Shown here: piece after piece, positions 10,513 to 20,910 of the stretch | How positions within the stretch are numbered: the stretch's first letter is position 1 | How the letters are laid out: every line of letters begins with the position of its first letter | NCBI GenBank assembly: GCA_032718475.1 | Contig: JAUCBJ010008809.1 | Coordinates: forward strand, 34,716-98,715 | Reading direction: 5' to 3' | DNA: 64,000 bases | Source: Nemertoderma westbladi | Lineage: Eukaryota > Xenacoelomorpha > Nemertodermatida > Nemertodermatidae | Translations under genes and position numbers: made by a program | The notes under the pieces: generated by a model | Told to the model about the DNA's origin: nothing | What the model saw: the letters and a program-made list of their open reading frames with translations, nothing else | Database searches by the model: none

Positions 10513-12693
10513 TTAAAGGATATAGCTTCTTTGTTGCAGTAAGCAATAAAGTTGAAAGTACCGGTCAACCGGTAAACCTGAACCGGTACATTCTGTAGGT
10601 CAGTAGGCCTAACTGTTCTAACCGGTACTTCCGTATAAGTACACTAGTATTATTCGATTTGATTGTTGTATACCGGTAGGCTGTTTAGGGGATTAGGGAT
10701 TGATCACCCCTTATTCCTTTATATGGTTTACTTATCTCTGTCAAGTTTTATTTATTTGTAGGCCAGTATTGAACAGAAGGCGTGTAAACCTGATCAGATT
10801 GTACAGACAATTTGTAGGCTGAGCTGTTGTCTGATTGCTGTTAAGTCTGAACGGATTACAGTGTGTGTAGAGCACTTGTCCGATTAAGTACGATTAGGCA
10901 GTAGGGGCAGCGAACGCTGTAAGGTAATCCCCCAACTAAAGAATAAGTCGCACTACTGGGTTAGAGCGCATACTCCCTAATCATTTCGGAGTCTGCATGT
11001 CCTGTGGTTTATTTAGGCTTGAGAGTGGTCTGCCATCGTTTAGTCTGTACTTTGTTGTGTAAGTCTGTACGGGTAGCGTATAATTTTATTTAGATAATTT
11101 GTAGGCTGGATAGTTGTCTGGCTGTTATTAGGTCTGAACGGATTGCCGCGTGTGTAGATCATCTGTCCGATTAAGTACGATTAGGCAGTAGGGGCAGCGA
11201 ACGCTGTAAGGTAATCCCCCAACTAAAGAATAAGTCGCACTACTGGGTTAGAGCGCATACTCCCTAATCATTTCGGAGTCTGCATATACCGTAGTTTGTT
11301 TAGGCTTGATAGTAGTCTGTCAGTGTTCGGTCTGTATTTTGTTTGAGTAGTTTGTACGCGTAGCGTAATATTTATTATTCAGAGTTTATGCGATTATCCG
11401 CAACATTCAAGTCCCCAAGTTTGTTCCTACAGTAATTGTGTTTGTTATACATACCGCTATAGTTAAATTAACCCCGGTACTACACGGGCTGCTCGGCGTA
11501 GGTCAAGACTGGTGATTTTGTGCATCGGTCACTCCAGCAGATGCCGTGGTTCTTTTAGCTGTTCAAGTATATTTAACTACTGATTATTTGTTATACAAGT
11601 ACTTGTACCTAATTTAGGGTTTAGTGTACAATACTTTCCGAAGTAATTATTGTAGGCATTATATTTGTGTTGTAAAGTGGTTGATAGGCACATTCGATTA
11701 GCTCTATTAACTTCTAGGTAGGAACACTCCGTGATACATAACGTAGAACCTATAGCGATACGGCTATAGGTCGTCAGGCGGTGGTATTTTCCTATCTAGA
11801 CAACGCAGTGTATTTACTACTACTTATTATTTCAAATACCGTAGTACCCTGTCCGCTGTGATAACCAGTTTTCTAACCCTTTGTTAGGCTGGTTTGTAGA
11901 CTTCTTGTAAAATTACCCTAAAAATTCGTATTTTGTGTTTTTTGTAAATTTTTGTGTTTATTTAGAGATTGTAATCTCAACCCGAATTGTACGTAATTTG
12001 TAGTATAAGTAACTTAGGTAAATTAGTAATATTTGTTTTAGTGTCCTATAAGTAACACTTCACTGAAAGCGCACCGCTTTGTGTAGTGATTACTCCCCAG
12101 AAATAATAACATTTATTTCAAACATTGACAAAACCCATTAAAACGGGTATATATATATTATAAATCAAATCTAACGATTTATAAATAGTAGGCCTACCAT
12201 ACAACCATTAGGTCTCAATATCAGTTGGATTATTGCTTAAATAACGGTAATAAAGTAAGTTAAAGTAACCAAGTAACCCTAAAGTTCAGAAATTCAGTTA
12301 TTTTAAAATAATTGATATACCGGTATTTATGATAGGCCTATTATCTTTATTTCTATAATCTAGGCTGAAATTATACCGGTACGTGTAATTAATTCTATTT
12401 CAGAATTATATATACTACAAACTGTAAGCTGTATACCGGTATTCCGATAGGCCTATTATATTTTTATATATATTTGTGCTAAAATTATACCGGTATTCTG
12501 AGATAAACCTAGTCTGTAATAATACTTATATAGTTATATATACTATAAGCATACCGGTATTCTAATATATTATATATATCACGCTACACTGAGTAGCAGT
12601 ACCGGTAATTAATTACTAGGCTAGCAGTTAATACTGAGTTACTAGACTTGCTCAGACTGTAATACAGCAGTAGACATTCAACTGTACACAAAC
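10513..12693 (+). other. Leader of element 1 (primer-site region to gag start)
   Basis: About 2.2 kb of untranslated leader. The sequence right after the LTR is TTAAAGGATATAGC, without the TGG expected for priming by a tRNA 3' end. It contains a 287-bp tandem duplication. At 12310-12600 there is a degenerate series of units, each with a CCGGTAT palindrome followed by ATAGGCCTAT. The segment just before the ATG is alignable to the leader of element 2. No ORF is supported. Confidence 0.75.
10803..11376 (+). repeat. 287-bp tandem duplication in the element 1 leader
   Basis: Copies at about 10803-11089 and 11090-11376. A core of roughly 120 bases starting GTCCGATTAAGTACG (10878 and 11165) is identical, while the edges have diverged. 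Element 2 has a single copy of this segment (about 27290-27560), so the duplication arose after the two lineages split. Confidence 0.88.
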
Positions 12694-13614
12694 ATGTCTG
12701 ACGCAAAGCAGAACCTGTCAGACAGTCTACTAGATACAACGGAGAGTGAAGCGACATTAGAGAAACGGCCTGCTCAACCGCAGCCACTACAGACCTATGC
12801 GGTAAGAACTAGAGTAGGTTGGTACCTTACTGGACCTTCCGGTAGAACGCTCAGGGAAAGACTGCTTCAAGATCGCGTCTGCCAGATGAGTGAATGGGAA
12901 GATGATACTAGTGAGGGAGACGACCCAACTGAGGGAACACCACACTCCTCAGATAATGACAATCTTAGCTCCAATGTAGATCAATGGAGATATTGCCCCA
13001 AGAAGTTTAATCCAACGGACATCGCTTCCAGAGGAGCAACTCCTCAAGAACTGACAGATACTACAGACCGATTAGGTGAACCCGACTTCCTGAGTAAGGA
13101 GAATGAATGGCCTCCCCATCTTACTCCGACTGAGATTATACCAGCCAAGGGAGCGGAGAAAGTCGAACCTGAAACCCGGACGTGTGGATCGGAGTTATTT
13201 GAACCCGGGATAGATCTGTCGGTATTACATGTTGCCAGGGACGACGCCGTGGATCTGGGCCTCCCCACCGCGAGTGGATCCTTCATGAAGATCAGAGAGA
13301 GCGATTGGAGCTCTGGAACATCAGACGTCTCGCAGGGACTCTCACCTCTCCTGCAGAGAGCGACGGACCACTATAGCTCCTGGAATCGGCTTTGTGACGC
13401 CGTCATATACTTTGAGCGATGTTTCTATCGTCACTATTCCAGGACGAAGAGGAAACCTGGAATTGTATTCAGGATGCAGCGACTCAATCACCCAGTCGGT
13501 CGTTTGTGTTTATCGGAAGGGAATGGAGGACTCTCCGGAAACTGTGGAAGGCAAGATTCTCTTCCCACGACCACCTCCCTAATCCTTCAAACATCTAGGG
13601 ACTCCATAACGTAA
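12694..13614 (+). CDS. Gag start fused to a pol remnant, 306 aa (element 1)
   Basis: It starts MSDAKQNLSDSLLD, the same start as the Gag of element 2, then jumps after about 15 residues to the pol remnant (EKRPAQPQPLQTYAVRTR). Compared with element 2, about 1330 codons of Gag and protease are missing, yet the join stays in frame. The remnant has RVGWYLTGP (the segment before the reverse transcriptase in BEL/Pao Pol), an acidic stretch, WRYCPKKFNPTDIASRG (the segment after RNase H) and YSSWNRLCDAVIYFERCF (start of the integrase region). Polymerase, RNase H and integrase catalytic motifs are absent. Any function is unknown; a truncated Gag-like product or a relic are both possible. Confidence 0.8.
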   Translation: MSDAKQNLSDSLLDTTESEATLEKRPAQPQPLQTYAVRTRVGWYLTGPSGRTLRERLLQDRVCQMSEWEDDTSEGDDPTEGTPHSSDNDNLSSNVDQWRYCPKKFNPTDIASRGATPQELTDTTDRLGEPDFLSKENEWPPHLTPTEIIPAKGAEKVEPETRTCGSELFEPGIDLSVLHVARDDAVDLGLPTASGSFMKIRESDWSSGTSDVSQGLSPLLQRATDHYSSWNRLCDAVIYFERCFYRHYSRTKRKPGIVFRMQRLNHPVGRLCLSEGNGGLSGNCGRQDSLPTTTSLILQTSRDSIT

Positions 13615-15116
13615 CAACATATGGAGTGGGTGTGTGACTCTATTATTTTATATTATTTTATTATTTTTATATTTCTGTATGTATTACTATGTAATTTTAT
13701 TATAATCGTTTTCTTTAATTTTATTCAGTAGAATGTTATTTTAGCGATTATTTAGTAGATTAGTGCAATATATATTCGCGTTTATTACTTAATTACATAT
13801 ATATTATATTTAATGAGACGGCAAGAAATAATTCTTTTTCTCTTTCCTTACTGTCCGTATTACATTACAAATACGTAACTACAGTAAGATGAAATGTCCG
13901 TACTTATTAAAGTACAATAAAGCCACTACTATATTCAAGTATTATTGGTAGGCAGAGTATTAGGAATGCAAAGTTCAGATCCTCGTGTCTCGGCTAAACC
14001 AAGCTCTGGGTAGACCTTGGAAACGACTTGCCTCTTCACACTGACATTGCTTCGTGCGATATTGCTCTCATACCGTATATTAAATAATACATATAGTAGC
14101 GTGATGTCCCTTTAACAGTAGCGTATAACGCAAAATAAATCTGTTAAACCCTTTGACCATCTGTAATTCTAGTCGATTAAGATATCGTGGCACCCACCGA
14201 TATACTTGAAAGACAAATTATAGAATCAATGGTTAACGTCACCAGACAAGTTCTGGAATAAATCGGTGCCCATCTCAAATATTAATTATTTAATATTTGC
14301 AAATCTAATACGTCAAAATCTGTAAAATTCAGATCCTTTAACAATTCTAGTCGATTAAGATATCGTAGCATTTACCGATATTCTTAAAAAGACAATTGTC
14401 ATAGAATTAAGGATCTTGTGTCCCTAGACATGTTCTAGAATCAAAATATGTCCATTTAATTATCAAATAATAAAATTTCAGGGAATAAATTTAAATTCAT
14501 GTCTTTTAATGAATTTAATAAATTGCCATTTTACGCAATTTATAACATTCCCAAAATTCCATTAATTAATAGATCAAGGGAGCGGAGATTTATATTATTA
14601 TGCGTATGCGTGTACGAAAGTCTCCCAAACATAGTCAATAGCCGATAAAATTCATAAAGTCATGTATAAAACCGAACATTGACTATTAAAGAATACTATT
14701 AAATAACATCCCAGATCTGTATGCATTGGAACTACCCTAATTCTACCGCTAGCTTTGCATAATGTCACCATAGCAACAACCACGCTAGAATTAGAATTGA
14801 GTTAACGAAAAATAGAAAGCCTGTCCCATTGAATAGCATAGGGAATAAATAGCGCACTACTAGTATCCAAGGATACATAATAATACAGTGACATTCTGGA
14901 AGGCATTGACTAACGGACAAATGGCCCGAATGTGTGTAATTTGTGACAAGTTGTGTGTGTGGTATTTGTGAGTTTATAGGTGAATGTTACTGCTAAGGTG
15001 TGTTTACAGTAGCTAGTCGCAATCGTAAAAGTAACCTAACTCTCCAAGGAAAACCTGAAGTACATCTAAGTCTTTGGGACGGACAGTCGAGTGACTTGTG
15101 TCGGTTGTCGTTGTCG
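13615..15116 (+). other. Conserved non-coding 3' region of element 1
   Basis: Alignable in reverse orientation to about 19440-20900 of element 2. It includes a pair of diverged direct repeats of about 178 bp (starting at 14165 and 14343, both with AATTCTAGTCGATTAAGATA). No ORF is supported. Its shared presence in two RT-less elements suggests cis-acting RNA functions such as packaging, which is an inference. Confidence 0.65.
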
Positions 15117-15242
15117 TTGTGCGGCTACGTCGTTGGCGAAAGTACAGCGGCGACGACACATCGGCGCTGAGGATCTCGTACTGTCCGGGGGTTAATTGGA
15201 GTAGGCAGCGACGCTTGCTAGCCTGAATATAAACTCCTTATA

Positions 15243-15575
15243 ATGTGGATAAACTCATATATAGCAGACATGATGGAGTTGATAGCAGATGTTCTTGGTA
15301 TCGGGGAGCGATATACTCTACTTTTGCAAGCGTTTGTTGATAGCTTAATACGCGGCGACGTTAGTCCAACTGCTGCGGAGGACGATGGTCGTTATATCGA
15401 ACCGCCAATGTCCCAAGAGCAGCTCGCGCGCGAGTTGGACTATAGAAAATTCGCTGCTCGATATACGCAGCGTAATGGTACGTATATGGTCTTCTTAACC
15501 ACTGGTCATCCTATCGATTTACACAATACTGACTATGTCGACTATATATCCTGCCCAGCGGAGTCGGAACCATAA
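15243..15575 (+). CDS. Hypothetical 110-aa protein in the element 1 cargo
   Basis: ATG start, no close homologue recognised. The N-terminal half (residues 1-40) looks helical and hydrophobic-rich (IADMMELIADVLGIGERYTLLLQAF). An acidic middle follows (AAEDDGRYIEPPMSQEQLARE), then a C-terminal part with YMVFLTTGHPIDL and DYVDYIS. I see no signal peptide, transmembrane segment or zinc motif, so an envelope protein is unlikely. It lies between the pol remnant and the 3' LTR, where LTR elements carry accessory genes or env. It could also be the first exon of a spliced transcript. Confidence 0.4.
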   Translation: MWINSYIADMMELIADVLGIGERYTLLLQAFVDSLIRGDVSPTAAEDDGRYIEPPMSQEQLARELDYRKFAARYTQRNGTYMVFLTTGHPIDLHNTDYVDYISCPAESEP

Positions 15576-16338
15576 ACTGAAATCCGAATGCGAAAATTCT
15601 ATTCGAAATCGACTCGAAAGAAAAGGCACTAAAGAAACAAATAAACGCGGTAACTCCAACGTATATTTGGAATTCTTGATAGAATCATTGTAACTACAAA
15701 TAAATATCATCCGCGTTTCCCCTACCAGACGTGCGTCTTGGGTATTATTACGGTAAATGCCCTAGACCCAGCCAATAAACGGAAAGACATAAACATCCAC
15801 GGAAACGTTGTGTTAAATACAGTTGTGTTCGTTATATTTACTGGAGTTTCGAGCGAAACTTGTTTGACGTATCACCTATGCTCACTCGGCTCTAACGATC
15901 CTAGAGTAAACCTACGATCAGAGTCCCGGAATACTCGGTCAAACCTCCTCATTCCTTAGTTGGACCTCAGACCTGCGATCCTGGTGGTGTCGCGGATCCT
16001 CGCGGACGGTATTCACTGTTCAAAGATCTAGTGCTACCCTAACAATTAATCGGTAACACTCCGACAGTGATTTCTAGCTAGCCGCCCATCTTACCTAGCC
16101 GGATTGTGACGCGGACACCTAATATCACTATCCAACCGTATGGTCGTCCCCGTTTAACGCGATACAACCCCTCATCAAGGTGAAGGAGAGCTTTGTACGA
16201 AACGAGTTAAACGCTATTCTATAAAGATCAAAAGAGAAACCTGCGTTTGTTCAGATAAACGTAAGTTATAACAGTAAGTCCAGTCGATAAACGAATTGGC
16301 CTTATCTCAATTCGATTGGGAAATCCAGAATCTCTAAG

Positions 16339-16603
16339 AAGTTATCGAACTTGGACGATCCTATTCTCTGCGAGAGTTTTTGGATGAACGTATCCAGCTA
16401 CGAGCGGAGGAAAATCAGCTCGAGGAGAAGCATATCGAAACGGCAGATACCTCGACCATAAACCTACACCTTCTGATGCAATCATATTGCACCCTTCACC
16501 CAGGAGTTATGGCCCTCCTAGTAAAGTGGCTCCCCCCAAAGAGAAAAAGACTCTTGCTAGCCTCAAAAAACTGCGTAAACGCCGTCTGCGTAAGAAAGAC
16601 TAA
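16339..16603 (+). other. Possible second coding segment of the cargo, acidic-to-basic, frame broken
   Basis: One frame is open from 16339 and reads YSLREFLDERIQLRAEENQ with a coiled-coil look. A second frame, open 16388-16603, reads SYGPPSKVAPPKEKKTLA and ends in the strongly basic KKLRKRRLRKKD before a TAA at 16601. Neither frame has a convincing ATG. A frameshift or splicing could join them into one protein with a nucleic-acid-binding tail. This is a weak inference. Confidence 0.25.
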
Positions 16604-16681
16604 CTGTTTAGAGTATCTTTATGTTTTAGAAACTGTGATTTTTATATTTTATAGACTGAAAATCCCATTTTCTGGGAGCGG

Positions 16682-17909
16682 TGTAAAAGCTTTTACTGAA
16701 TTGTCCGGTTATTTTTCCTTATTTTTCCCGTAAAGTACTCTGTAGTTGGTTTACCAGGCATAAAAAGGCCGTGTCCTTGCTGTACTGGTGTTTTAGCGGA
16801 CATAAAAGCTATTTCTTCTGTATTTGTACTTTAGAGGACATAATCCGTAATTCCGTGACGTAAAAGCTCGATACTCTTGAAAACAGTGTCGCTACCATGA
16901 CGACGGCTAGCAGCTGATATTGCCACGTCGACGTTTCTTTGTTTCTCTGTTCTCTCGTTGTTCATGTTGACCAATCAGAGCGTTTGTGATCTCTGTGTTG
17001 GAGGTATATACAGAAACTCAGTAGTTCAGTGTTATGTTTTTGTCCAGAGCCTAAGAACCGGCTTTGGCACCTCCGTGTTTTAGTTTTTAGTCTTACACTA
17101 GTAGGTTTAATTATAAAGGGCATATATCCTTTAACGCACCTACCTGACTCATGGAATCACTGCATACTGATGACTGATGTCTGCATACTGCAGTACTGCA
17201 TACACTGCATACTGTGTAACATTGTGCATACCTTTATATTGTTATACTGCTATTTACCGTCAGTTCTTCATAATATGGTTGATGAATAATTATATTTGGA
17301 ATAACGATAAACAACCCCGAAACCCAATGTTCTTGATATACCGAAGGTAAGAGAGAAGGGTTACAGATAAACGATTGTGACTTATGTTAAAGTGGTTTGA
17401 AGTGAATCTAATGTTATTTGATAGACCCTACATGAGCCAGTCTGTGTTCCTTTTATATGTGACTAAAATCAGTGAAGATCGGCAGATAAGTGTGCAGTAT
17501 TGTGCAGCATTGTGTATGAGTGAGTCTGTTAAAGAAGCATTCCTAAAGAATGCGCCATATATGTGAATTATAATTAAGCCATATCGTTGTGAGTGGTTTA
17601 AGTCATAACTCTGTTTATATAGATAAAGCGCCACGTCCTAAAGGAACTGTTAATATTCCCGAAGGTGAATAATATTGTCAGAGATTATATAATACTGTCA
17701 GTCGAATAATACATTAGGCTTACATAGCAATAAAATTAAACCGTCGAACCCAATCTCCCGGGAATTTCCAGCGGGTGAATGGTCGCGCACGGATTGGTTT
17801 CGACTAGTGTAGTGAATCAAATACTTGTCATAGACTAAAAACTGATTTAATATCTAGAAGACATCTTAATTTGGTGGGTTAAACTGCCAAAGGTCTGAAA
17901 GCGCGAACA
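16682..17909 (+). repeat. 3' LTR of element 1
   Basis: 1228 bp, identical by eye to 9285-10512 except at 17831. It is preceded by the purine-rich CTGGGAGCGG, the candidate polypurine tract, and followed by the target duplication GTAGG (17910-17914). Confidence 0.95.
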
Positions 17910-17914
17910 GTAGG

Positions 17915-18137
17915 CCTTATACAGGCTACACTACAATACAGTAGCTACGGTACTGTGGCGAAAACTAGGCCTAGGCGTCGTAGTTTTAAGAGTCCTTCGA
18001 TGTAGTAACACCAGCTGTTACCGAAGGGAATGCAACGATGTGACGGCTACCAATGTAGAGGTAGTTAAGATATTTCTTTAACGTATTCGACTGCTCGTGA
18101 GGGGATACGGACCATTCCGGACCCAGACAATTCTAAG
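17915..18137. other. Spacer between the two LTR elements
   Basis: Together with the duplicated bases this is the only host sequence between the elements. I see no gene in it. Confidence 0.6.
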
Positions 18138-18142
18138 GAGCG

Positions 18143-19317
18143 TGTTCGCGCTTTTAGACCTTTGGCAGTTTAACCCGCCAAATTAGGATGTCTTCTAGAT
18201 AATAAATCACTTTTAGCCTCTGACAAGTATTTGATTCACTACACTAGTCGAAACCAATCGGTGCGCGATCATTCACCCGCTGGATATACCCGGGAGATTG
18301 GGTTCGACGGCTTAATCGTATTGCTATGTAAGCCTAATGTATTATTCGACTGACAGTATTATATAATCTCTGACAATATTATTCACTTTCGGGGAATATT
18401 AACAGTTCCTTTAGGACGTGGCGCTCTATCTATATAAACAGAGTTATGACTTAAACTACTCACAACGATATGGCTTAGTTACAATTCACATATATGGCGC
18501 ATTCTTTAGGAAATGCTTCGTTATCAGTCTCACTCATACACAATGCTGCACAATACTGCACACTGATCTGCCGATCTTCACTGATTTTAGTCACATATAA
18601 AAGGAACACGGACCGAATCATGTAGGGTCTATCAAATAACATTAGATTCACTTCAAACCACTTTAACATAAGTCACAATCGTTATATGTAACCTTTCTCT
18701 CTTACCTTCGGTATATCAAGAATATTGGGTTTTCGGGGTTATTTATCGTTATTCCAAATATAATAATTCATCAACCATATTATGAAGAACTGACAGTAAA
18801 TAGCAGTATAACAATATAAAAGTATGCACAGGTTGTTTGATTAGGTATGGTATATTATGTTTAGATAACGGATATATGTCCTTATAATTAAGCCTACTAG
18901 TGTAAGACTAAAAACTGAAAACACGGAGGTGCCAAAAGCCGGTTCTTAGGCTCTGGGCAAAACATAACACTGAACTACTGAGCCTCTGTATACACCTCCA
19001 ACACAGAGACAACAAACGCTCTGATTGGTCAACCGAACAACGAGAGAACAAAGAAACAAAGAAACGTCGATGTGGCAATATCAGCTGTTAGCCATCGTCA
19101 TGGTAGCGACACTGTTTTCAAGAGTATCTAGCTTATCGCGTCACGAGATTGTGGATTATGTCCTCTAAAGTACAAATACAGTACAAATACATAAGAAATG
19201 ACTTTTATGTCCTCTAAAACACCAGTACAGCAAGGACACGGCCTTTTTATGCCTGGCAAACCAACTACAGAGTACTTTAAGGGAAAATAACCGGTTAATG
19301 ACGCAAAAGCTTTTACA
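18143..19317 (-). repeat. 3' LTR of element 2
   Basis: 1175 bp, reading TGTAAAAGCTTTTGCG to GAACA on the minus strand. It is related to, but clearly diverged from, the LTR of element 1. Confidence 0.95.
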
Positions 19318-20910
19318 CCGCTCCCAGAAAATGGGATTTAAGTCTATAAAATATAACAAATCACAGTTTCTAAAATATAAAAATACTCTAAAAAATCGTA
19401 AAAATACGACAACGACAACCGGCACAAGTCACTCGACTGTCCGTCCCAAAGGCTTAGATACACCTCAGGTTCTTACTGGAGAGTTAGGGTTACTTTCACA
19501 ATTGCGACTCGCTACTGTAAACACACCTTAGTAGTAACATTCGCCTATAAACTCACAAATACCACACACACAACTTGTCACAAATTACCCACACTCGGGC
19601 CATTTGTCCGTTAGTCAATGCCTTCCAGAATGTCACTGTATTATTATGTATCCTTGGATACTAGCAGTGCGCTATTTATTCCCTATGCTATTCAATGGGA
19701 CAAGCTTTCTATTGTTCTTTTAACTCAATTCTAATTCTAGCGTGGTTGTTGCTATGGTGACATTATGCAAAGCTAGCGGTAGAATTAGGGTAATTCCAAT
19801 GCATACAGATCTGGGATGTTATTTAATAGTAATTCTTTAATGGTCAATGTCCTGTTTTATACATGACTTTATGAATTTTATCGGCTATTGACTATGTTTG
19901 GGAGACTTTCGCACACTCATACGCATAATAAGATAAATCTCCGCTCCCTTGATCTATTAATTAATGGAATTTTGGGAATGTTATAAATTGCGTAAAAATG
20001 GCAATTTATTAAATTCATTAAAAGGCATGAATTTAAATTTATTCCCTGAAATTTTATTATTTGATAATTAAATTGACATATTTTGATTCTAGAACATGTC
20101 TGGGGACACAAGATCCTTAATTCTATGAAAATTGTCCTTTTAAGAATATCGGTAAATGCTACGATATCTTAATTGACTAGAATTGTTGAAGGATCTGAAT
20201 TTTACAGATTTTGATTTATTGGATTTGCAAATATTAAATAATTAATATTTGAGATGGGCACCGATTTATTCCAGAACTTGTCTGGGGATGTTAACCACTG
20301 ATTCTAGAATTTGTCTTTCAAGTATATCGGTGGGTGCCGCGATATCTTAATCGACTAGAATTACAGATGGTCAAAGGGTTTAACAGATTTATTTTGCGTT
20401 ATACGCTACTGTTAAAGGGACATCACGCTACTATATGTATTATTTAATATACGGTATGAGAGCAATATCGCACGAAGCAATGTCAGTGTGAAGAGGCAAG
20501 TCGTTTCCAAGGTCTACCCAGAGCTTGGTTTAGCCGAGACACGAGGATCTGAACTTTGCATTCCTAATACTCTGCCTACCAATAATACTTGAATATAGTA
20601 GTGGCTTTATTGTACTTTAATAAGTACGAAGATTTCATCTTACTGTAGTCACGTATTGATAATGTAATACGGGCAGTAAGGAAAGAGAAAAAGAATTATT
20701 TCTCGCCGTCGCACTAAATATATAATATACGTAATTAAATAATAAACGCGAATATATATTGCACTAATCTACTAAATAATCTCTAAAATACCATACTACT
20801 AAATAAAATTAAATAAAACGATTAAAATAAAATTACATAATAATACATACATAAATATAAAAATAAAACAAATACAAAATAATAGAGTCACACACCCACT
20901 CCATATGTTG
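19318..20910 (-). other. Non-coding 3' region of element 2
   Basis: Corresponds to 13615-15116 plus the last 75 bases before the 3' LTR of element 1, without the cargo. It contains the same diverged direct repeat (AATTCTAGTCGATTAAGATA in reverse at about 20360 and 20185). Open frames here are short and not conserved with element 1. Confidence 0.7.

Larger units (their letters stand above)
15117..16606 (+). other. Extra cargo region of element 1, absent from element 2
   Basis: Both elements share CGGTTGTCGTTGTCG on the left (ending about 15116) and TTTAGAGTAT on the right (from 16607). Between these, element 2 has about 12 bases and element 1 about 1490. The cargo is richer in GC than its surroundings in places and contains an ORF of 110 codons and a basic open frame at its right end. 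It could be an accessory gene, captured host sequence, or an ancestral part lost from element 2. Confidence 0.75.
9285..17909 (+). mobile_element. BEL/Pao LTR retrotransposon 1, non-autonomous, 8625 bp
   Basis: It is bounded by two 1228-bp direct LTRs that start TGTAAAAGC and end CGCGAACA, flanked by the 5-bp duplication GTAGG. By eye the LTRs differ at one base (10434 A, 17831 T), so the insertion is young. The interior holds a leader of about 2.2 kb with a tandem duplication, a 306-residue ORF that keeps only the first residues of Gag joined to a pol remnant, a conserved non-coding 3' region, and about 1.5 kb of extra sequence (15117-16606) absent from element 2. There is no reverse transcriptase, protease or integrase core, so movement would need proteins in trans. 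Confidence 0.95.
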
